From contig CAZVLA010000052.1 in NCBI GenBank assembly GCA_964627805.1, positions 1-64,000 of the forward strand: DNA of 64,000 nucleotides. The letters run 5' to 3'. Positions 1 through 8,856 of this stretch are shown piece after piece. The stretch is from CAZAMI01 sp964627805. Its GTDB lineage: Archaea > Thermoproteota > Thermoprotei_A > Sulfolobales > NBVN01. Position 1 is the stretch's first letter, and each line of letters starts with the position of its first letter. The notes under the pieces are model-generated. The model saw only the letters and a list, made by a program, of their open reading frames with translations, was not told where the DNA came from and made no database searches. Made by a program: the position numbers and the translations under genes.

Positions 1-1
1 G

Positions 2-136
2 TTATACTCGGGCAGTGATGCTATGCCTGGAACTGCTCAGGGTGTAGGACTTCAGGTATACGGTAATCCAGATCTTGATTCAGCAATGAACCCAGCTATT
101 CAATATGACTGGATAGCAATAAAGTATATTTCGTAG
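2..136 (+). CDS. C-terminal end of a probable structural protein (5' partial)
   Basis: An open frame enters from the left edge and ends at TAG 134-136, giving 45 residues that finish DWIAIKYIS. The segment is Gly/Ser/Tyr-rich and looks like the last strands of a beta-sandwich. The next gene starts 16 bases downstream in the same direction, so it probably belongs to the same virion-protein operon. No function can be assigned from this fragment. Confidence 0.6.
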   Translation, partial: LYSGSDAMPGTAQGVGLQVYGNPDLDSAMNPAIQYDWIAIKYIS

Positions 137-152
137 TTGTGGTGGTGAGATA

Positions 153-1397
153 ATGCCAGATATAACTAACCCTAACGATCCTGCATGGACACCTGCTACT
201 AGCTGGGAGAATATCATATATTTCGATAGTGAGGCTGACTTAAGCCAGATAAGCAGACAGCCTGACCAGATTAACCCTAACACTGGAGAGTGTTGCATGT
301 TTACAGTGAGTAATTCATGGTTGAAGCCCACGAGGACCTACCAGGGCTACTGCAGGTACCCATACAATGACGAGTGCCATGCATGGAAATACACAAGCGT
401 TGTTTACGGAGCTATTCACTTCAGGCTCGTGGGGGGTATAACGGGTTACTGGAGCGGGGGTTATTGGTGGTTGTTAGGTTCTTTCCCGGGGGTTACTCTG
501 TACTCATACGAGAACTATTACCTCGAGAAATCCTTTCACCGTTATAAAGTGGTAGTTTCGGGCGAGACTATTTATGACTTATCTGAGGGAGTTATTTACT
601 TCGACGGTCCCAGCAGATTAATTAAGTTGTTTGACGCTAACGGTAATTTAGTTCTGGAGAAGCAAGTGAGTATGAAGTCATCTACTCTCCTCTTCACCTC
701 TAGAGCGAGGTACGTAAGTACTTTAGGTGGTGCAGGCTCTACGTGGATGGAAGTTGATTGGGTTGCATGGAATGAGACAGCCCCTAAGCCTCCCTCAAGT
801 TTCGAGTTCGTGATGACTACTAAGGTGAGCGTAGTTAGGGAGGGTGCTAGCGAGCCCTTAGTTAATATACTTCATTCAACTCCCTTGATTTCGTGGTTTT
901 CAAGGGATTCTAGGATAAAGCATGCCTACGTATATATTAACTTGATGGGTTCTAAAGGCAGTAAATGCTCTAATAAAGTATGGATTTCTGAGGGCACGCA
1001 AAGAGTGATGCTAGAGGTACCTACGGATTCAGTTGAGGTTAGCCCGAATTCATTAATAATTAATGACTACGTTTCTGGTTTAGGCACTACTCCCTACTTC
1101 AATGTCTACCCCGATAAAGTTTACGTCGTAGTTACTAAGTCAAGCGTACCCCATTACGTAAACATAACTGATGCAGTGGGTAATAAGTTACTTGATGACA
1201 TACCCGTTAGTGAGGACCTTAATCAGGATGGCTACTACGAATCCTCTTTCGGCTTAATACCTTCCTCTTCAGGAACAGTATGTGTTTATGCTGAGGCTTT
1301 CGACGGCTTAAGTACAGTGTACGTTTACGTGATTGAGGTTACTAAAGATTTCCTGCAAGATGCTGAACTAGTTGTAGAGGAGATGCCGTCCATTTAA
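153..1397 (+). CDS. Large beta-rich probable virion surface protein
   Basis: A 414-residue protein with no recognised catalytic motif. The N-terminal half is rich in Trp, Tyr and Gly (residues about 60-130), as in lectin-like or concanavalin-type sandwiches. The C-terminal half has alternating beta-strand patterns resembling Ig-like modules. There is no clear signal peptide or membrane span. The ATG follows GGTGGTGAG at a good distance. Its place next to other large beta-rich genes suggests a fibre or surface protein, which is inference. Confidence 0.65.
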   Translation: MPDITNPNDPAWTPATSWENIIYFDSEADLSQISRQPDQINPNTGECCMFTVSNSWLKPTRTYQGYCRYPYNDECHAWKYTSVVYGAIHFRLVGGITGYWSGGYWWLLGSFPGVTLYSYENYYLEKSFHRYKVVVSGETIYDLSEGVIYFDGPSRLIKLFDANGNLVLEKQVSMKSSTLLFTSRARYVSTLGGAGSTWMEVDWVAWNETAPKPPSSFEFVMTTKVSVVREGASEPLVNILHSTPLISWFSRDSRIKHAYVYINLMGSKGSKCSNKVWISEGTQRVMLEVPTDSVEVSPNSLIINDYVSGLGTTPYFNVYPDKVYVVVTKSSVPHYVNITDAVGNKLLDDIPVSEDLNQDGYYESSFGLIPSSSGTVCVYAEAFDGLSTVYVYVIEVTKDFLQDAELVVEEMPSI

Positions 1398-1401
1398 CTC
1401 A

Positions 1402-1415
1402 GATTTTTAATTATT
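1402..1415 (+). promoter_or_regulatory. TATA-like promoter element
   Basis: The AT-rich run GATTTTTAATTATTA sits in the short gap between two genes. It lies 25-30 bases before the ribosome site GGGGGAGAGG, the expected spacing for an archaeal TATA box and a short leader. It supports TTG 1444 as the start of the downstream gene. Confidence 0.45.
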
Positions 1416-1443
1416 ATGTACTTTCATGTTTGGGGGAGAGGTA

Positions 1444-2958
1444 TTGAGTAGCATAATGATGTTTTCCTCGGGAGCGTCCTACACATTGATTAACCAGATA
1501 ATAAGTGAAAGCAAGACAGTGCAAGAAACTATAAAGTCAGTAGCGGTTCCTTGGGAGAGGGAGGTTCTTCAGGAGTGGGATGTTGTTGATTTACTTCATA
1601 GGGAGGGTATGTACAATTTTGAGGCTAGTTTCGGGGGTTATTTGTGGTGGGATAATAAATTCGTACCTGTTGGGGGAGGGGATAATCCCTTTAGGGACGT
1701 TATATTTGCATTTATATGCAAGCCTGATGGGGACGTATTTTACGTAGAGGCGAGCTTCCTTAGTCCCACTTTCAGAAACCTTAAATTCACCCCCGAATAC
1801 GCCGTTTCCAATAATAGGATATTTTATTACGATGGTAGGGTTAAAGATTTACCAACAACAATAACTGCTAACGTTACTTACGTTTATGAGGTAGAGTACT
1901 CTCCATGGAACAGCATACCTAAATATTACATTTACCCTGATGTGAACGGTAATTACTTAATTAAAGACATGAATTTAAATACTGTCGGCAAGCTTAATTT
2001 TCCTGGTAATGCTCTGTCGAGATTTAATGTGTATGACCCCAAGAACAACTTACTTTATGGTGTGGTTATTGACTTGGCGGGGGTTTCTGGATACCAAAAC
2101 AAACCCCAAGTTTATGCGGGCTCTCTAAATAGCCAGAAAATAATTAAACCTTACGTACCCACAGTTTTTTATGGAGACCATGTGGGTATACCCTTCTACA
2201 TGTCTGTTTATGAGGGCACGATATTCCTCATGGGACTGTATGATACCTCAAATTTAAGTAAATACTTCATGTTTTTCTCTCCGAGTGAGTCCTGTAAAGT
2301 GATGAAGGTTGAAGGTATTAAGTACGAATGTTTAGAATACTTTGATTATCAATGCACTTCATACACTGCAAGTGGGGATACCTACGTATGCTCGGAGAGT
2401 TACCCTCCATACACTCAAGCAATGGTTTACTTATCTCCTGCTTACTTAAGGGACTTCACTACTTACCTTCCAGGCTATGTTATGGACGAATCATACCAGC
2501 TATCCTTAGATGTGCTATTTTATGGTTTAGCAGGTGCTGTTTATAACCTCTTCTCCAAATCGTTAGGTAGCTCATATACTGATTACACAACTTACTTGCT
2601 TAGTGATTCACCTGTGAATGAGGTGAGGTTCACATATAAGTACTATAACTTCGTTTCTGCAGGACCTACAATACAGCAGTACACTTACCACGTAATGTTC
2701 TCAGACTATGTAGTTTCGGGTTATAAAATGTTTATGAGGTTTCAAGACACATTAATACAAAACACAACTACGGGTGTTTACAGTTTCGTATCCTCACAAC
2801 TACCTGACCAACTAGTTAATGGAGAGCCGTCTATACCACGTGATGTTTTCCCTAGGGCTACTAAGTTGTTGGAGGACGGCACTTTAGAGGTATACACTAT
2901 AGAGGTTCAAGGAAGTTCATGGTTTTCAGTTAAGTACATGCTCTATCCCAAGAAGTAA
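1444..2958 (+). CDS. Large probable virion protein of unknown family
   Basis: About 504 residues, very rich in Tyr, Ser, Val and Phe, with predicted beta structure throughout and three Cys in a short stretch (CECLEYFDYQC-like, around residues 285-305). I prefer TTG 1444, which follows the strong ribosome site GGGGGAGAGG at 1431-1440. ATG 1426 lies in frame upstream but too close to the TATA-like sequence at 1403-1414. I do not recognise the family. Context suggests a structural or host-contact protein. Confidence 0.6.
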   Translation: MSSIMMFSSGASYTLINQIISESKTVQETIKSVAVPWEREVLQEWDVVDLLHREGMYNFEASFGGYLWWDNKFVPVGGGDNPFRDVIFAFICKPDGDVFYVEASFLSPTFRNLKFTPEYAVSNNRIFYYDGRVKDLPTTITANVTYVYEVEYSPWNSIPKYYIYPDVNGNYLIKDMNLNTVGKLNFPGNALSRFNVYDPKNNLLYGVVIDLAGVSGYQNKPQVYAGSLNSQKIIKPYVPTVFYGDHVGIPFYMSVYEGTIFLMGLYDTSNLSKYFMFFSPSESCKVMKVEGIKYECLEYFDYQCTSYTASGDTYVCSESYPPYTQAMVYLSPAYLRDFTTYLPGYVMDESYQLSLDVLFYGLAGAVYNLFSKSLGSSYTDYTTYLLSDSPVNEVRFTYKYYNFVSAGPTIQQYTYHVMFSDYVVSGYKMFMRFQDTLIQNTTTGVYSFVSSQLPDQLVNGEPSIPRDVFPRATKLLEDGTLEVYTIEVQGSSWFSVKYMLYPKK

Positions 2959-3005
2959 AACTTAACCTTATTTATTACGGTAACGTTTATACGTAGGTGA
3001 TGGGT

Positions 3006-3587
3006 ATGTCTCAGGCTGAGCCTGAAGTGCCTCAAAGATTTCGTTACCTGTTTGACTACTTAACCAGAGTGCCTCAACAGCTTGACGTAATCATTAAGTT
3101 ACTTAAGTCAATAAGCATTAGCCTAACAGGGGGTAAGGGAGTTGTTGTTAAGGAAGTGATTAAGGAGAGGGAAGTTACTAAGGAATTGAGTCTTGAGGAG
3201 CATGAGGAGTTAGTACCCATAATAACTCCCCCCATAGTGAAGTCTAACCAATTCACGGGTATAGCCCTGTCTCCTAACTACATAGTCATACCCGTTGTCG
3301 GAGCTCCTGTGGAGATTTCGTATGTTACGTACTACGACTCAGATACTCTGGAGAGTAAGGGTGAGGTTACTCATAGCCTAGCTAAGGATACTGACGTCTT
3401 CATATTAGTGGCTGAGTACGGGGACATATTCTTTGCGCCGTGGTCTAAGAACGAGAAAACACCTGTTAGGTTATTTGCCAATTCGGGTATGGCGTTCTCG
3501 AGAAGCAGTAAATGGACTAAAATATACATCTCCCAGGCTAGTGAAGGCGCCTCTTGCAGGATTATAGAGTTGAGGTACAGGAGGTGA
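3006..3587 (+). CDS. Probable structural protein, unknown family
   Basis: 193 residues. A short helical N-terminus (residues 1-70, with a Lys/Glu-rich segment) is followed by a beta-rich C-terminal domain. The start is ATG 3006 after AGGTGAT; GTG 2997 and ATG 3000 are also in frame. A TATTTATTACGG sequence upstream may be its promoter. The helical-stalk-plus-beta-head plan is common in virion spikes, but no homologue is recognised. Confidence 0.6.
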   Translation: MSQAEPEVPQRFRYLFDYLTRVPQQLDVIIKLLKSISISLTGGKGVVVKEVIKEREVTKELSLEEHEELVPIITPPIVKSNQFTGIALSPNYIVIPVVGAPVEISYVTYYDSDTLESKGEVTHSLAKDTDVFILVAEYGDIFFAPWSKNEKTPVRLFANSGMAFSRSSKWTKIYISQASEGASCRIIELRYRR

Positions 3588-3592
3588 TGTGA

Positions 3593-3868
3593 GTGAGTAG
3601 TAAGACCTCCTTACGAAGGAGGGTGAGGATAAGAGTTATAGCTCCTTACCCCGTCCTAGCTAAGATACTAGCTAAACACAAGCCCATCCTCATCTCTAAG
3701 GAGGGCTGGGACTACATAGTTAATTGGGTAGCGGATGTGGGCACTGTGATGCGGTCCAGAGAGTACATGGTCTCAGTTATAGTGTCTGTAATTACTCAGG
3801 CTTTCCTAGGGACTTTGACAGCTGTGGCTAGTAAGGTCTTGAAGGGGAGGCGTTATGAATGGTCGTAA
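3593..3868 (+). CDS. Small basic protein with one membrane-like segment
   Basis: 91 residues starting with GTG after GAGGTGAT. The N-terminus is Arg/Lys-rich (RRRVRIRV) and residues about 60-83 form a hydrophobic stretch ending in a basic tail. It overlaps the next gene by 14 bases, implying translational coupling to two further membrane-protein genes. Function unknown; a membrane-associated virion protein is possible. Confidence 0.55.
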   Translation: MSSKTSLRRRVRIRVIAPYPVLAKILAKHKPILISKEGWDYIVNWVADVGTVMRSREYMVSVIVSVITQAFLGTLTAVASKVLKGRRYEWS

Positions 3869-4085
3869 GGCTCTCCAGTTAATTTCCGGCTTAGTTCTTG
3901 TAGTCCTGTCTCTCTTTTTGTTAGTCACCTTCATTTACCTCCTTGAAGTTACTAGCCATGCTGAGTTCCCGAGATTCATTATCTATATGGTTCTCTCTGT
4001 TGTGGGAGTAATTACTGTTTTAGGTGTTTTGTGGGTGCTTACTTCGGGTGTTGCAGTGTGTGGTACACGAAGTTGGCTCACGTAA
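3855..4085 (+). CDS. Small protein with two membrane segments
   Basis: 76 residues with two clear hydrophobic spans (about 9-31 and 41-66) separated by a short polar loop. It overlaps both neighbours in the same direction. I see no family signature. It belongs to a membrane-protein cluster that also includes a UbiA-type prenyltransferase. Confidence 0.6.
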   Translation: MNGRKALQLISGLVLVVLSLFLLVTFIYLLEVTSHAEFPRFIIYMVLSVVGVITVLGVLWVLTSGVAVCGTRSWLT

Positions 4086-4297
4086 TTTGGGGCTCCCTCA
4101 CTTTCCTTTCCACGATCCTACTCCCTAGCCCGTCTAACGTAGTTTCTCCCGTGATTATGTTTATGTCCTTCATGATTTACGAGAAAGACGAGGAAAGAAC
4201 TATTAAGGACCCGATGTACCAGGAAGTCCTTGAGTACTCGTTAGGTTACGGAGCCACGTTATTAATATATGTATTAACACGTTTTCTTATCGGGTAA
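4031..4297 (+). CDS. Small membrane protein
   Basis: 88 residues, probably from GTG 4031, which gives a 55-base overlap with the preceding gene. Hydrophobic stretches at about 18-45 and 70-87 flank an acidic/basic segment (YEKDEERTIKD). There is no recognisable domain. It ends four bases before the prenyltransferase gene and may be made with it. Confidence 0.5.
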   Translation: MGAYFGCCSVWYTKLAHVIWGSLTFLSTILLPSPSNVVSPVIMFMSFMIYEKDEERTIKDPMYQEVLEYSLGYGATLLIYVLTRFLIG

Positions 4298-4301
4298 GGT
4301 C

Positions 4302-5213
4302 ATGGGTGTAGGTATAAAGTACGGCTACCCTAAGGCTCCCTTACCCAGGAAACTTAAAGCCTACGCAATGCTCTTACGTCCCTTCACCCTACTGGCTCCT
4401 TCCCTAGCAGGGATTTTCGGAGTTGTTGTTGGTGCTGGGTCCTTAACTTACGAAGTCCTCAAGACGGGAGTGTACGTGGGTGTTACCCTAGCCCTAGCAC
4501 AGGCTGTGGGGCAAGTGATTAACCAAGTAGTTGATGCTGAGCTTGATAAAGTGATTAAGCCATACAGACCCATACCTCGTGGTTGGGTGAGTAGAGATGA
4601 GGCTATGGGCTTAGCATGGCTACTAGCAGTAGTAGCCGTAGCTAGAGCATTCACTGTTACGGTTACCTTCGGGTTGTGGGTTTTAGTGATGCTTTTCTTC
4701 GCAGTCTTCTACTCCTTACCCCCCATCAGCCCTAGGCGAGTGAATCCCTTCCTGAACCTCCTCTGGGTTTCCTTCAGCAGGGGCTTCATACCTTTCATAG
4801 CCACAGTAACTGTTTACGGACCCTTAAGTAAAGCACTTCTTTACTCCTTAATTGCTTGGCTATGGTGTTTCTCCCTACAGGGAACTAAAGACGTTCCTGA
4901 CGCCGAAGGAGACAGGATGTTCGGCATTAAAACAGTGTACAACACTTACGGCATGAAGGGTCTAGTGATTACGTCATTAACGGGCTTAGGGTTATTAACT
5001 ATACTATCTCTAGCCTCAGGTCATGTTCTGTTCCTAGCATTAATTCCCTTAGGTGTAGCCTCATTAGCTACGATACGTAGGGAATTCATAACAGAAAACA
5101 CATTGGGTTGGGCGTTATTTTACGTTGGTTTAGGTCTTACTTACTTGCTAGCAATTATTGACTCCCTACCAGTAGCCCCACGTCTTGAGCCTTTCATTGA
5201 TTTTCTCGGCTAA
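4302..5213 (+). CDS. UbiA-family prenyltransferase
   Basis: 303 residues with about eight membrane segments. The two Mg-prenyl-diphosphate motifs are present: motif 1 NQVVDAELDKVIKPYRPIPRG (about residues 77-97) and motif 2 DVPDAEGDRMFGIKT. The family transfers prenyl chains to aromatic or glyceryl acceptors; archaeal members include digeranylgeranylglyceryl phosphate synthase. The motifs look intact, so it is probably active. Lipid or envelope modification is an inference. A second UbiA gene lies at 21932-22969. Confidence 0.85.
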   Translation: MGVGIKYGYPKAPLPRKLKAYAMLLRPFTLLAPSLAGIFGVVVGAGSLTYEVLKTGVYVGVTLALAQAVGQVINQVVDAELDKVIKPYRPIPRGWVSRDEAMGLAWLLAVVAVARAFTVTVTFGLWVLVMLFFAVFYSLPPISPRRVNPFLNLLWVSFSRGFIPFIATVTVYGPLSKALLYSLIAWLWCFSLQGTKDVPDAEGDRMFGIKTVYNTYGMKGLVITSLTGLGLLTILSLASGHVLFLALIPLGVASLATIRREFITENTLGWALFYVGLGLTYLLAIIDSLPVAPRLEPFIDFLG

Positions 5214-5519
5214 GTTCTTGCGACCTAGGGCTTCTAGAATCTCCTTAACCTCCCTAACTAGTAATTTACCGTGGTACTTGCTTCGGTACAGCTTACCTGC
5301 TTCTTCCTCAGTGATTGGCACGCCGAAAGTCATGTAGTGCCCGCAGTAAGTGCATTTAGCGTGTATGTCCACGTGGTAGAACCCGATGTCCCTCTGGTAA
5401 TGTGTGTGGAAGTCATGAATAATCACTTCCTCACCACATATCGGGCAGTACATGGGCTTTTCAGGTGCAGGTACGTAATCATTACCTACTTTCACTATTC
5501 TCCATAACCTCTCAACCAT
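5166..5519 (-). CDS. Zinc-ribbon-like protein
   Basis: 117 residues on the opposite strand, overlapping the 3' end of the prenyltransferase gene by 48 bases. CPICG (about residues 24-28) and CTYCG (about 56-60) form a likely zinc site, with HDFHTHY between them. The C-terminal third is helical. Function unknown; such isolated zinc ribbons are common in archaeal viruses and may bind nucleic acid or protein. Confidence 0.6.
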   Translation of the reverse strand: MVERLWRIVKVGNDYVPAPEKPMYCPICGEEVIIHDFHTHYQRDIGFYHVDIHAKCTYCGHYMTFGVPITEEEAGKLYRSKYHGKLLVREVKEILEALGRKNLAEKINERLKTWGYW

Positions 5520-5577
5520 CGTATCACCGTTAAACTTACATTTTCAAACATTTAATAATTTATATTTTGGGGTGATT

Positions 5578-6783
5578 ATGCCGGAAAAGATAGTGAGGCT
5601 AATAACGCCCGTGAAGGTGGATATAAGGTTCTGGCGTGAACCCGTAGAAACTGTAGATGACTTACCGTCATCAGGTAATGAGGTAGGGGACGTTAGGTTA
5701 GTTAAAGAAGAAAACGCCTTGTATTGGTGGAACGGCTTTCAATGGCTTAAGTTAGCAGTTGTCGGTAACATAAGTTTTGAGGACCTTACGGACACCCCAA
5801 GTTCGTTAGGTACTAAATACCAGGTCGTCCGTGTGAATGCTCAGGGTACGGGTCTCGAATTTTCATATTCAACACCGAACGTAACGGTTCCCATAGATTT
5901 CGATAACGTTCTTGATGCTATTGACTTCTTGTCAGGTAATTATGGCTACGGTACTGTGTATGTCTTGCCGAAAATATCAGGCTCCTCTGTGATTCCTTAC
6001 GACGTAACGGAAACTATAAATATACCCTTAAACATAAACCTCATAGGCTTAACTTTTTCCGTAACTTCAGGTACTCCCTTATGGACGACTACTTACTTTT
6101 ACAGGCCTGTCTTCCGTGCTCAGGTATCTCCCGTAATACGTGGTTTACCTTACGTTACTGGTAACATAACTAATTACAAATTCTATAACCAAATAATAGC
6201 CAACATCGAGCTGGATGGTCAGAGCTTGTACGGTTATGGTATTATGTCCCAAGCTAACAACCTAATAATAACTGGTGTTAAAGCATCCAACTTCCTTACA
6301 GCAGGCTTGTACATTTCTGGAGGTAATAACTTAGTCATAATGAATACGGAGACATTCAATAATAGTGTGGGGTTGAAGGTGAATAACGTGGCGCAGACAA
6401 GCGTAATTAATTTCAAATCTACGTTAGATGGGATAGGCTTTAATTCTATAAACAGTAAGTCATTACTCCTCAACTCTGAAATAAGTAAGTCTCAGCAGGA
6501 CGGCGTAGTTGTAGATAATAATGTAGTTATAGAGTCTTGTGAAATTTATAACTGTAACCAGTCATTAGGTTCTTACGGGGGTATTAGGTTAGCGGGTAAG
6601 TACAACCGCATAGTGAATAATAAGGTGTATGATAACCAAGCAACACATACACAGCAGTACGGAGTTTATGAGGTTACGGGGGCTGATTATAATTTGATTG
6701 ACGGTAACATAGCATTCGGTAATGTTGTACAAAACTATTTGGTTGTCGGATTAAATACAGTGTTAGGTGTTAATATAGGGTGA
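5578..6783 (+). CDS. Right-handed beta-helix protein, probable tail spike or receptor-binding protein
   Basis: 401 residues from ATG 5578 after GGGGTGA. From about residue 190 onward there are many short repeats ending in Asn or Gly (for example NNLIITGVKASN, NNLVIMNTETFNN, YNRIVNNKVYDN). This is the pattern of pectate-lyase-like parallel beta-helices (PbH1 repeats). The N-terminal 100 residues resemble a phage fibre adaptor, with a DTPSSLGTKYQVVRVN segment. Receptor binding is inferred from fold and context. Confidence 0.75.
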   Translation: MPEKIVRLITPVKVDIRFWREPVETVDDLPSSGNEVGDVRLVKEENALYWWNGFQWLKLAVVGNISFEDLTDTPSSLGTKYQVVRVNAQGTGLEFSYSTPNVTVPIDFDNVLDAIDFLSGNYGYGTVYVLPKISGSSVIPYDVTETINIPLNINLIGLTFSVTSGTPLWTTTYFYRPVFRAQVSPVIRGLPYVTGNITNYKFYNQIIANIELDGQSLYGYGIMSQANNLIITGVKASNFLTAGLYISGGNNLVIMNTETFNNSVGLKVNNVAQTSVINFKSTLDGIGFNSINSKSLLLNSEISKSQQDGVVVDNNVVIESCEIYNCNQSLGSYGGIRLAGKYNRIVNNKVYDNQATHTQQYGVYEVTGADYNLIDGNIAFGNVVQNYLVVGLNTVLGVNIG

Positions 6784-6787
6784 GACT

Positions 6788-8005
6788 ATGAAGATATGCA
6801 AAGGTCCATCAACCTGTCTTGAAATCGATGACTCATTGATTAATGCCTTATTCAGTGATGGTAAGGTATACCTTAAAAACCTGTACACTGACAGAGTAGA
6901 GCAGGGGGTTCCATGGTGGGATACGGTATGTGAGCCCTTAAATTCTGCGTCATCTTCCATAATCATTCTGAGGAAGATGACGGTCCCTGATTACGCATTA
7001 CTTACCATATTTAATGGAGCCGCCACTACAACTATACAGTCTCAGGTGAGGAGGCAGGACCCGAGTAATTTCTATTACTTAAGATATTACGTGTCAGCAG
7101 GTACTAAGTACCTTGAGATAGGTAAGAATGTGGCAGGTACTTTCACGTCGTTAGCCTCAGAAACTATAACTTACGCTGGACCTTTTTACGTGAATTTCGA
7201 GGTTGAGGGAAGCACATTAACTCTCTACGAAGGTACGGACTTAAGCTCATTAACTGCCACCCTAACTGCTACAGACACTACTTTCACGTCCCCAGGCTCA
7301 GCGGGGGTTATGGAGGATGGTCTCGGGGTGAACGGGTTAATGGGTATTTGGTTCAAAACACTCGCTCCATCATCTCCGAGACCCAAGCCCGTTATGTACC
7401 TTGAAGTTGAGTTAGTAGGTTCAGGTAAGCCCGATGACCCTATAAGACCGGGGTTGAGGCATTTACCCGTGTTTGTTAAGAATGTAGTTTTAGACCCTAA
7501 CGCAGTTTTGAATTATTCTAGGGAGTACTTACCGTATGCTTTCCTCATTGAATACCTCATGAAGAAAGTAGAGGAGCTCGAAAATGCTTTGAAGGAGATT
7601 ACGTCGAGTAAATCCAAAATAACAAAGACAGTTAAGAAGGTGGCGTTTAAAGTGGGTAAGCTGGTTAATAAAGTTAAGTTAAGTAGTAAGTCTAGTGAGA
7701 GTAAAGACGTGTTGTTGCAGAAATCAATTAGTTTTGCACGATCATTAGCTATGTTGAGGTCAGTACGGGAGGGATTAGTAGTGCCCGTGTTCAAGGATAA
7801 GGCTAATTTGAGGTGGTCAGGCTTCATACCTACCAATAGTAAGGGAGAGCCCGAAGATTCAGTGGCTGTTGTTAGTGTGTACAGCATTAATCTCAAGTAC
7901 AAGGATGAGGTACTTAAAGGTGTTAAATATAGACTAATAACTCGAGATGACGTAATAAAATACATGAAGAGGTATGGTGTGGAGGGGGTAGAGAGTAATG
8001 AGTAA
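6788..8005 (+). CDS. Probable virion protein with lectin-like domain and coiled coil
   Basis: 405 residues. Residues about 60-200 have the beta pattern of a concanavalin/LamG-like sandwich, with repeated Thr-rich strands. Residues about 255-310 are Lys/Glu/Ser-rich and predicted helical (a coiled coil). The C-terminus is again globular. It follows the beta-helix gene by four bases and overlaps the next gene, so it is probably co-assembled with it. Confidence 0.6.
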   Translation: MKICKGPSTCLEIDDSLINALFSDGKVYLKNLYTDRVEQGVPWWDTVCEPLNSASSSIIILRKMTVPDYALLTIFNGAATTTIQSQVRRQDPSNFYYLRYYVSAGTKYLEIGKNVAGTFTSLASETITYAGPFYVNFEVEGSTLTLYEGTDLSSLTATLTATDTTFTSPGSAGVMEDGLGVNGLMGIWFKTLAPSSPRPKPVMYLEVELVGSGKPDDPIRPGLRHLPVFVKNVVLDPNAVLNYSREYLPYAFLIEYLMKKVEELENALKEITSSKSKITKTVKKVAFKVGKLVNKVKLSSKSSESKDVLLQKSISFARSLAMLRSVREGLVVPVFKDKANLRWSGFIPTNSKGEPEDSVAVVSVYSINLKYKDEVLKGVKYRLITRDDVIKYMKRYGVEGVESNE

Positions 8006-8366
8006 TAATTGGGTAATTAAGGGTCCCAATAAATCCCTGGAGCTTGAGGAACCCATCAGATTTACTTACACGTCAAACAGGAGTTTAGTCTTTGATTTCG
8101 ATCCTGAGGTTCTAGCCTATAAGGAGTTTAGAGATTGTGATGTAGTGATTAATGTCCAGGAGCTTTCAGGGAATAATATAAGTGTAGATATAGTAAGCGT
8201 TGTTTCAGGTATTGAGTATGTGGAAAGAACTCTAAATGTGACGGGAGGTTCAAGCGTCCAGTACAAAACTCTATCAAATACTAAATACCGAATCTACGCT
8301 TACGCCACTGTAGCAGGTGTTCAGGGAGATATGCTTTTAGGCGTTAGAATAACTTACTACAGGTAA
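7998..8366 (+). CDS. Small beta-sandwich-like protein
   Basis: 122 residues with alternating beta-strand patterns throughout and no helix-rich or membrane segment. It is consistent with a jelly-roll or fibre-tip protein. It overlaps the preceding fibre-like gene by eight bases. No family recognised. Confidence 0.5.
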   Translation: MSNNWVIKGPNKSLELEEPIRFTYTSNRSLVFDFDPEVLAYKEFRDCDVVINVQELSGNNISVDIVSVVSGIEYVERTLNVTGGSSVQYKTLSNTKYRIYAYATVAGVQGDMLLGVRITYYR

Positions 8367-8416
8367 GTAATACATACCTTTATTTTAAGCCTAAGAATTC
8401 AATTCACGGTGATGTT

Positions 8417-8773
8417 ATGGGAGAGTCTGTGATAGCCGCCCTAAGTGCTTTGGTGGGCTATGCTTGGGATTCGATATGGGAGATAGACGAGATGGAAAGC
8501 ATTAAGAATCCTGACGGCACTATAACTGTTACTTTCCTGACTACGGGTCTCCACCCTGACACGGCTAAGATTAAGACCCTCGTGTGGGCTTTAACAGGCT
8601 TACCTGTACAGAGACCTGAACAAATCGAGATTGAGGAGCTTCAGAGCGGTCCCATCCTGAAGAGGTTCAAGATAAGGGTTACGTTAAGACCGATACATGA
8701 ATCTATAAGGCGTGGCGAGGGTTTAGGAGTTCTTGACGTTATAATGAACCGCAACGTAGTAGTTAAACGTTAG
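8417..8773 (+). CDS. Unknown small protein
   Basis: 118 residues from an ATG after GGTGATGTT. The N-terminus is short and hydrophobic (SVIAALSALVGYAW) and the rest mixes beta and helix. No motif recognised. It closes the first structural block, just before a promoter-containing gap. Confidence 0.55.
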   Translation: MGESVIAALSALVGYAWDSIWEIDEMESIKNPDGTITVTFLTTGLHPDTAKIKTLVWALTGLPVQRPEQIEIEELQSGPILKRFKIRVTLRPIHESIRRGEGLGVLDVIMNRNVVVKR

Positions 8774-8816
8774 GTGTTAAATTGTTTTTAAGTTTTTCGT
8801 GAAGTGTTTAACAAAT

Positions 8817-8830
8817 CCTTTAAAAAGCTA
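8817..8830 (+). promoter_or_regulatory. TATA-type promoter for the coiled-coil/ATPase operon
   Basis: CCTTTAAAAAGC lies about 30 bases upstream of ATG 8857 in an 83-base gap. No good ribosome site precedes that ATG, so the transcript may be almost leaderless. Confidence 0.5.
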
Positions 8831-8856
8831 AAGTATTACGTTTAACGTGGTTAGCA

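Noticed and set aside
1426..1443. ATG 1426 as start of the 510-residue protein
   Set aside because: It lies only about 12 bases after the TATA-like element and before the strong ribosome site GGGGGAGAGG. TTG 1444 suits both signals.
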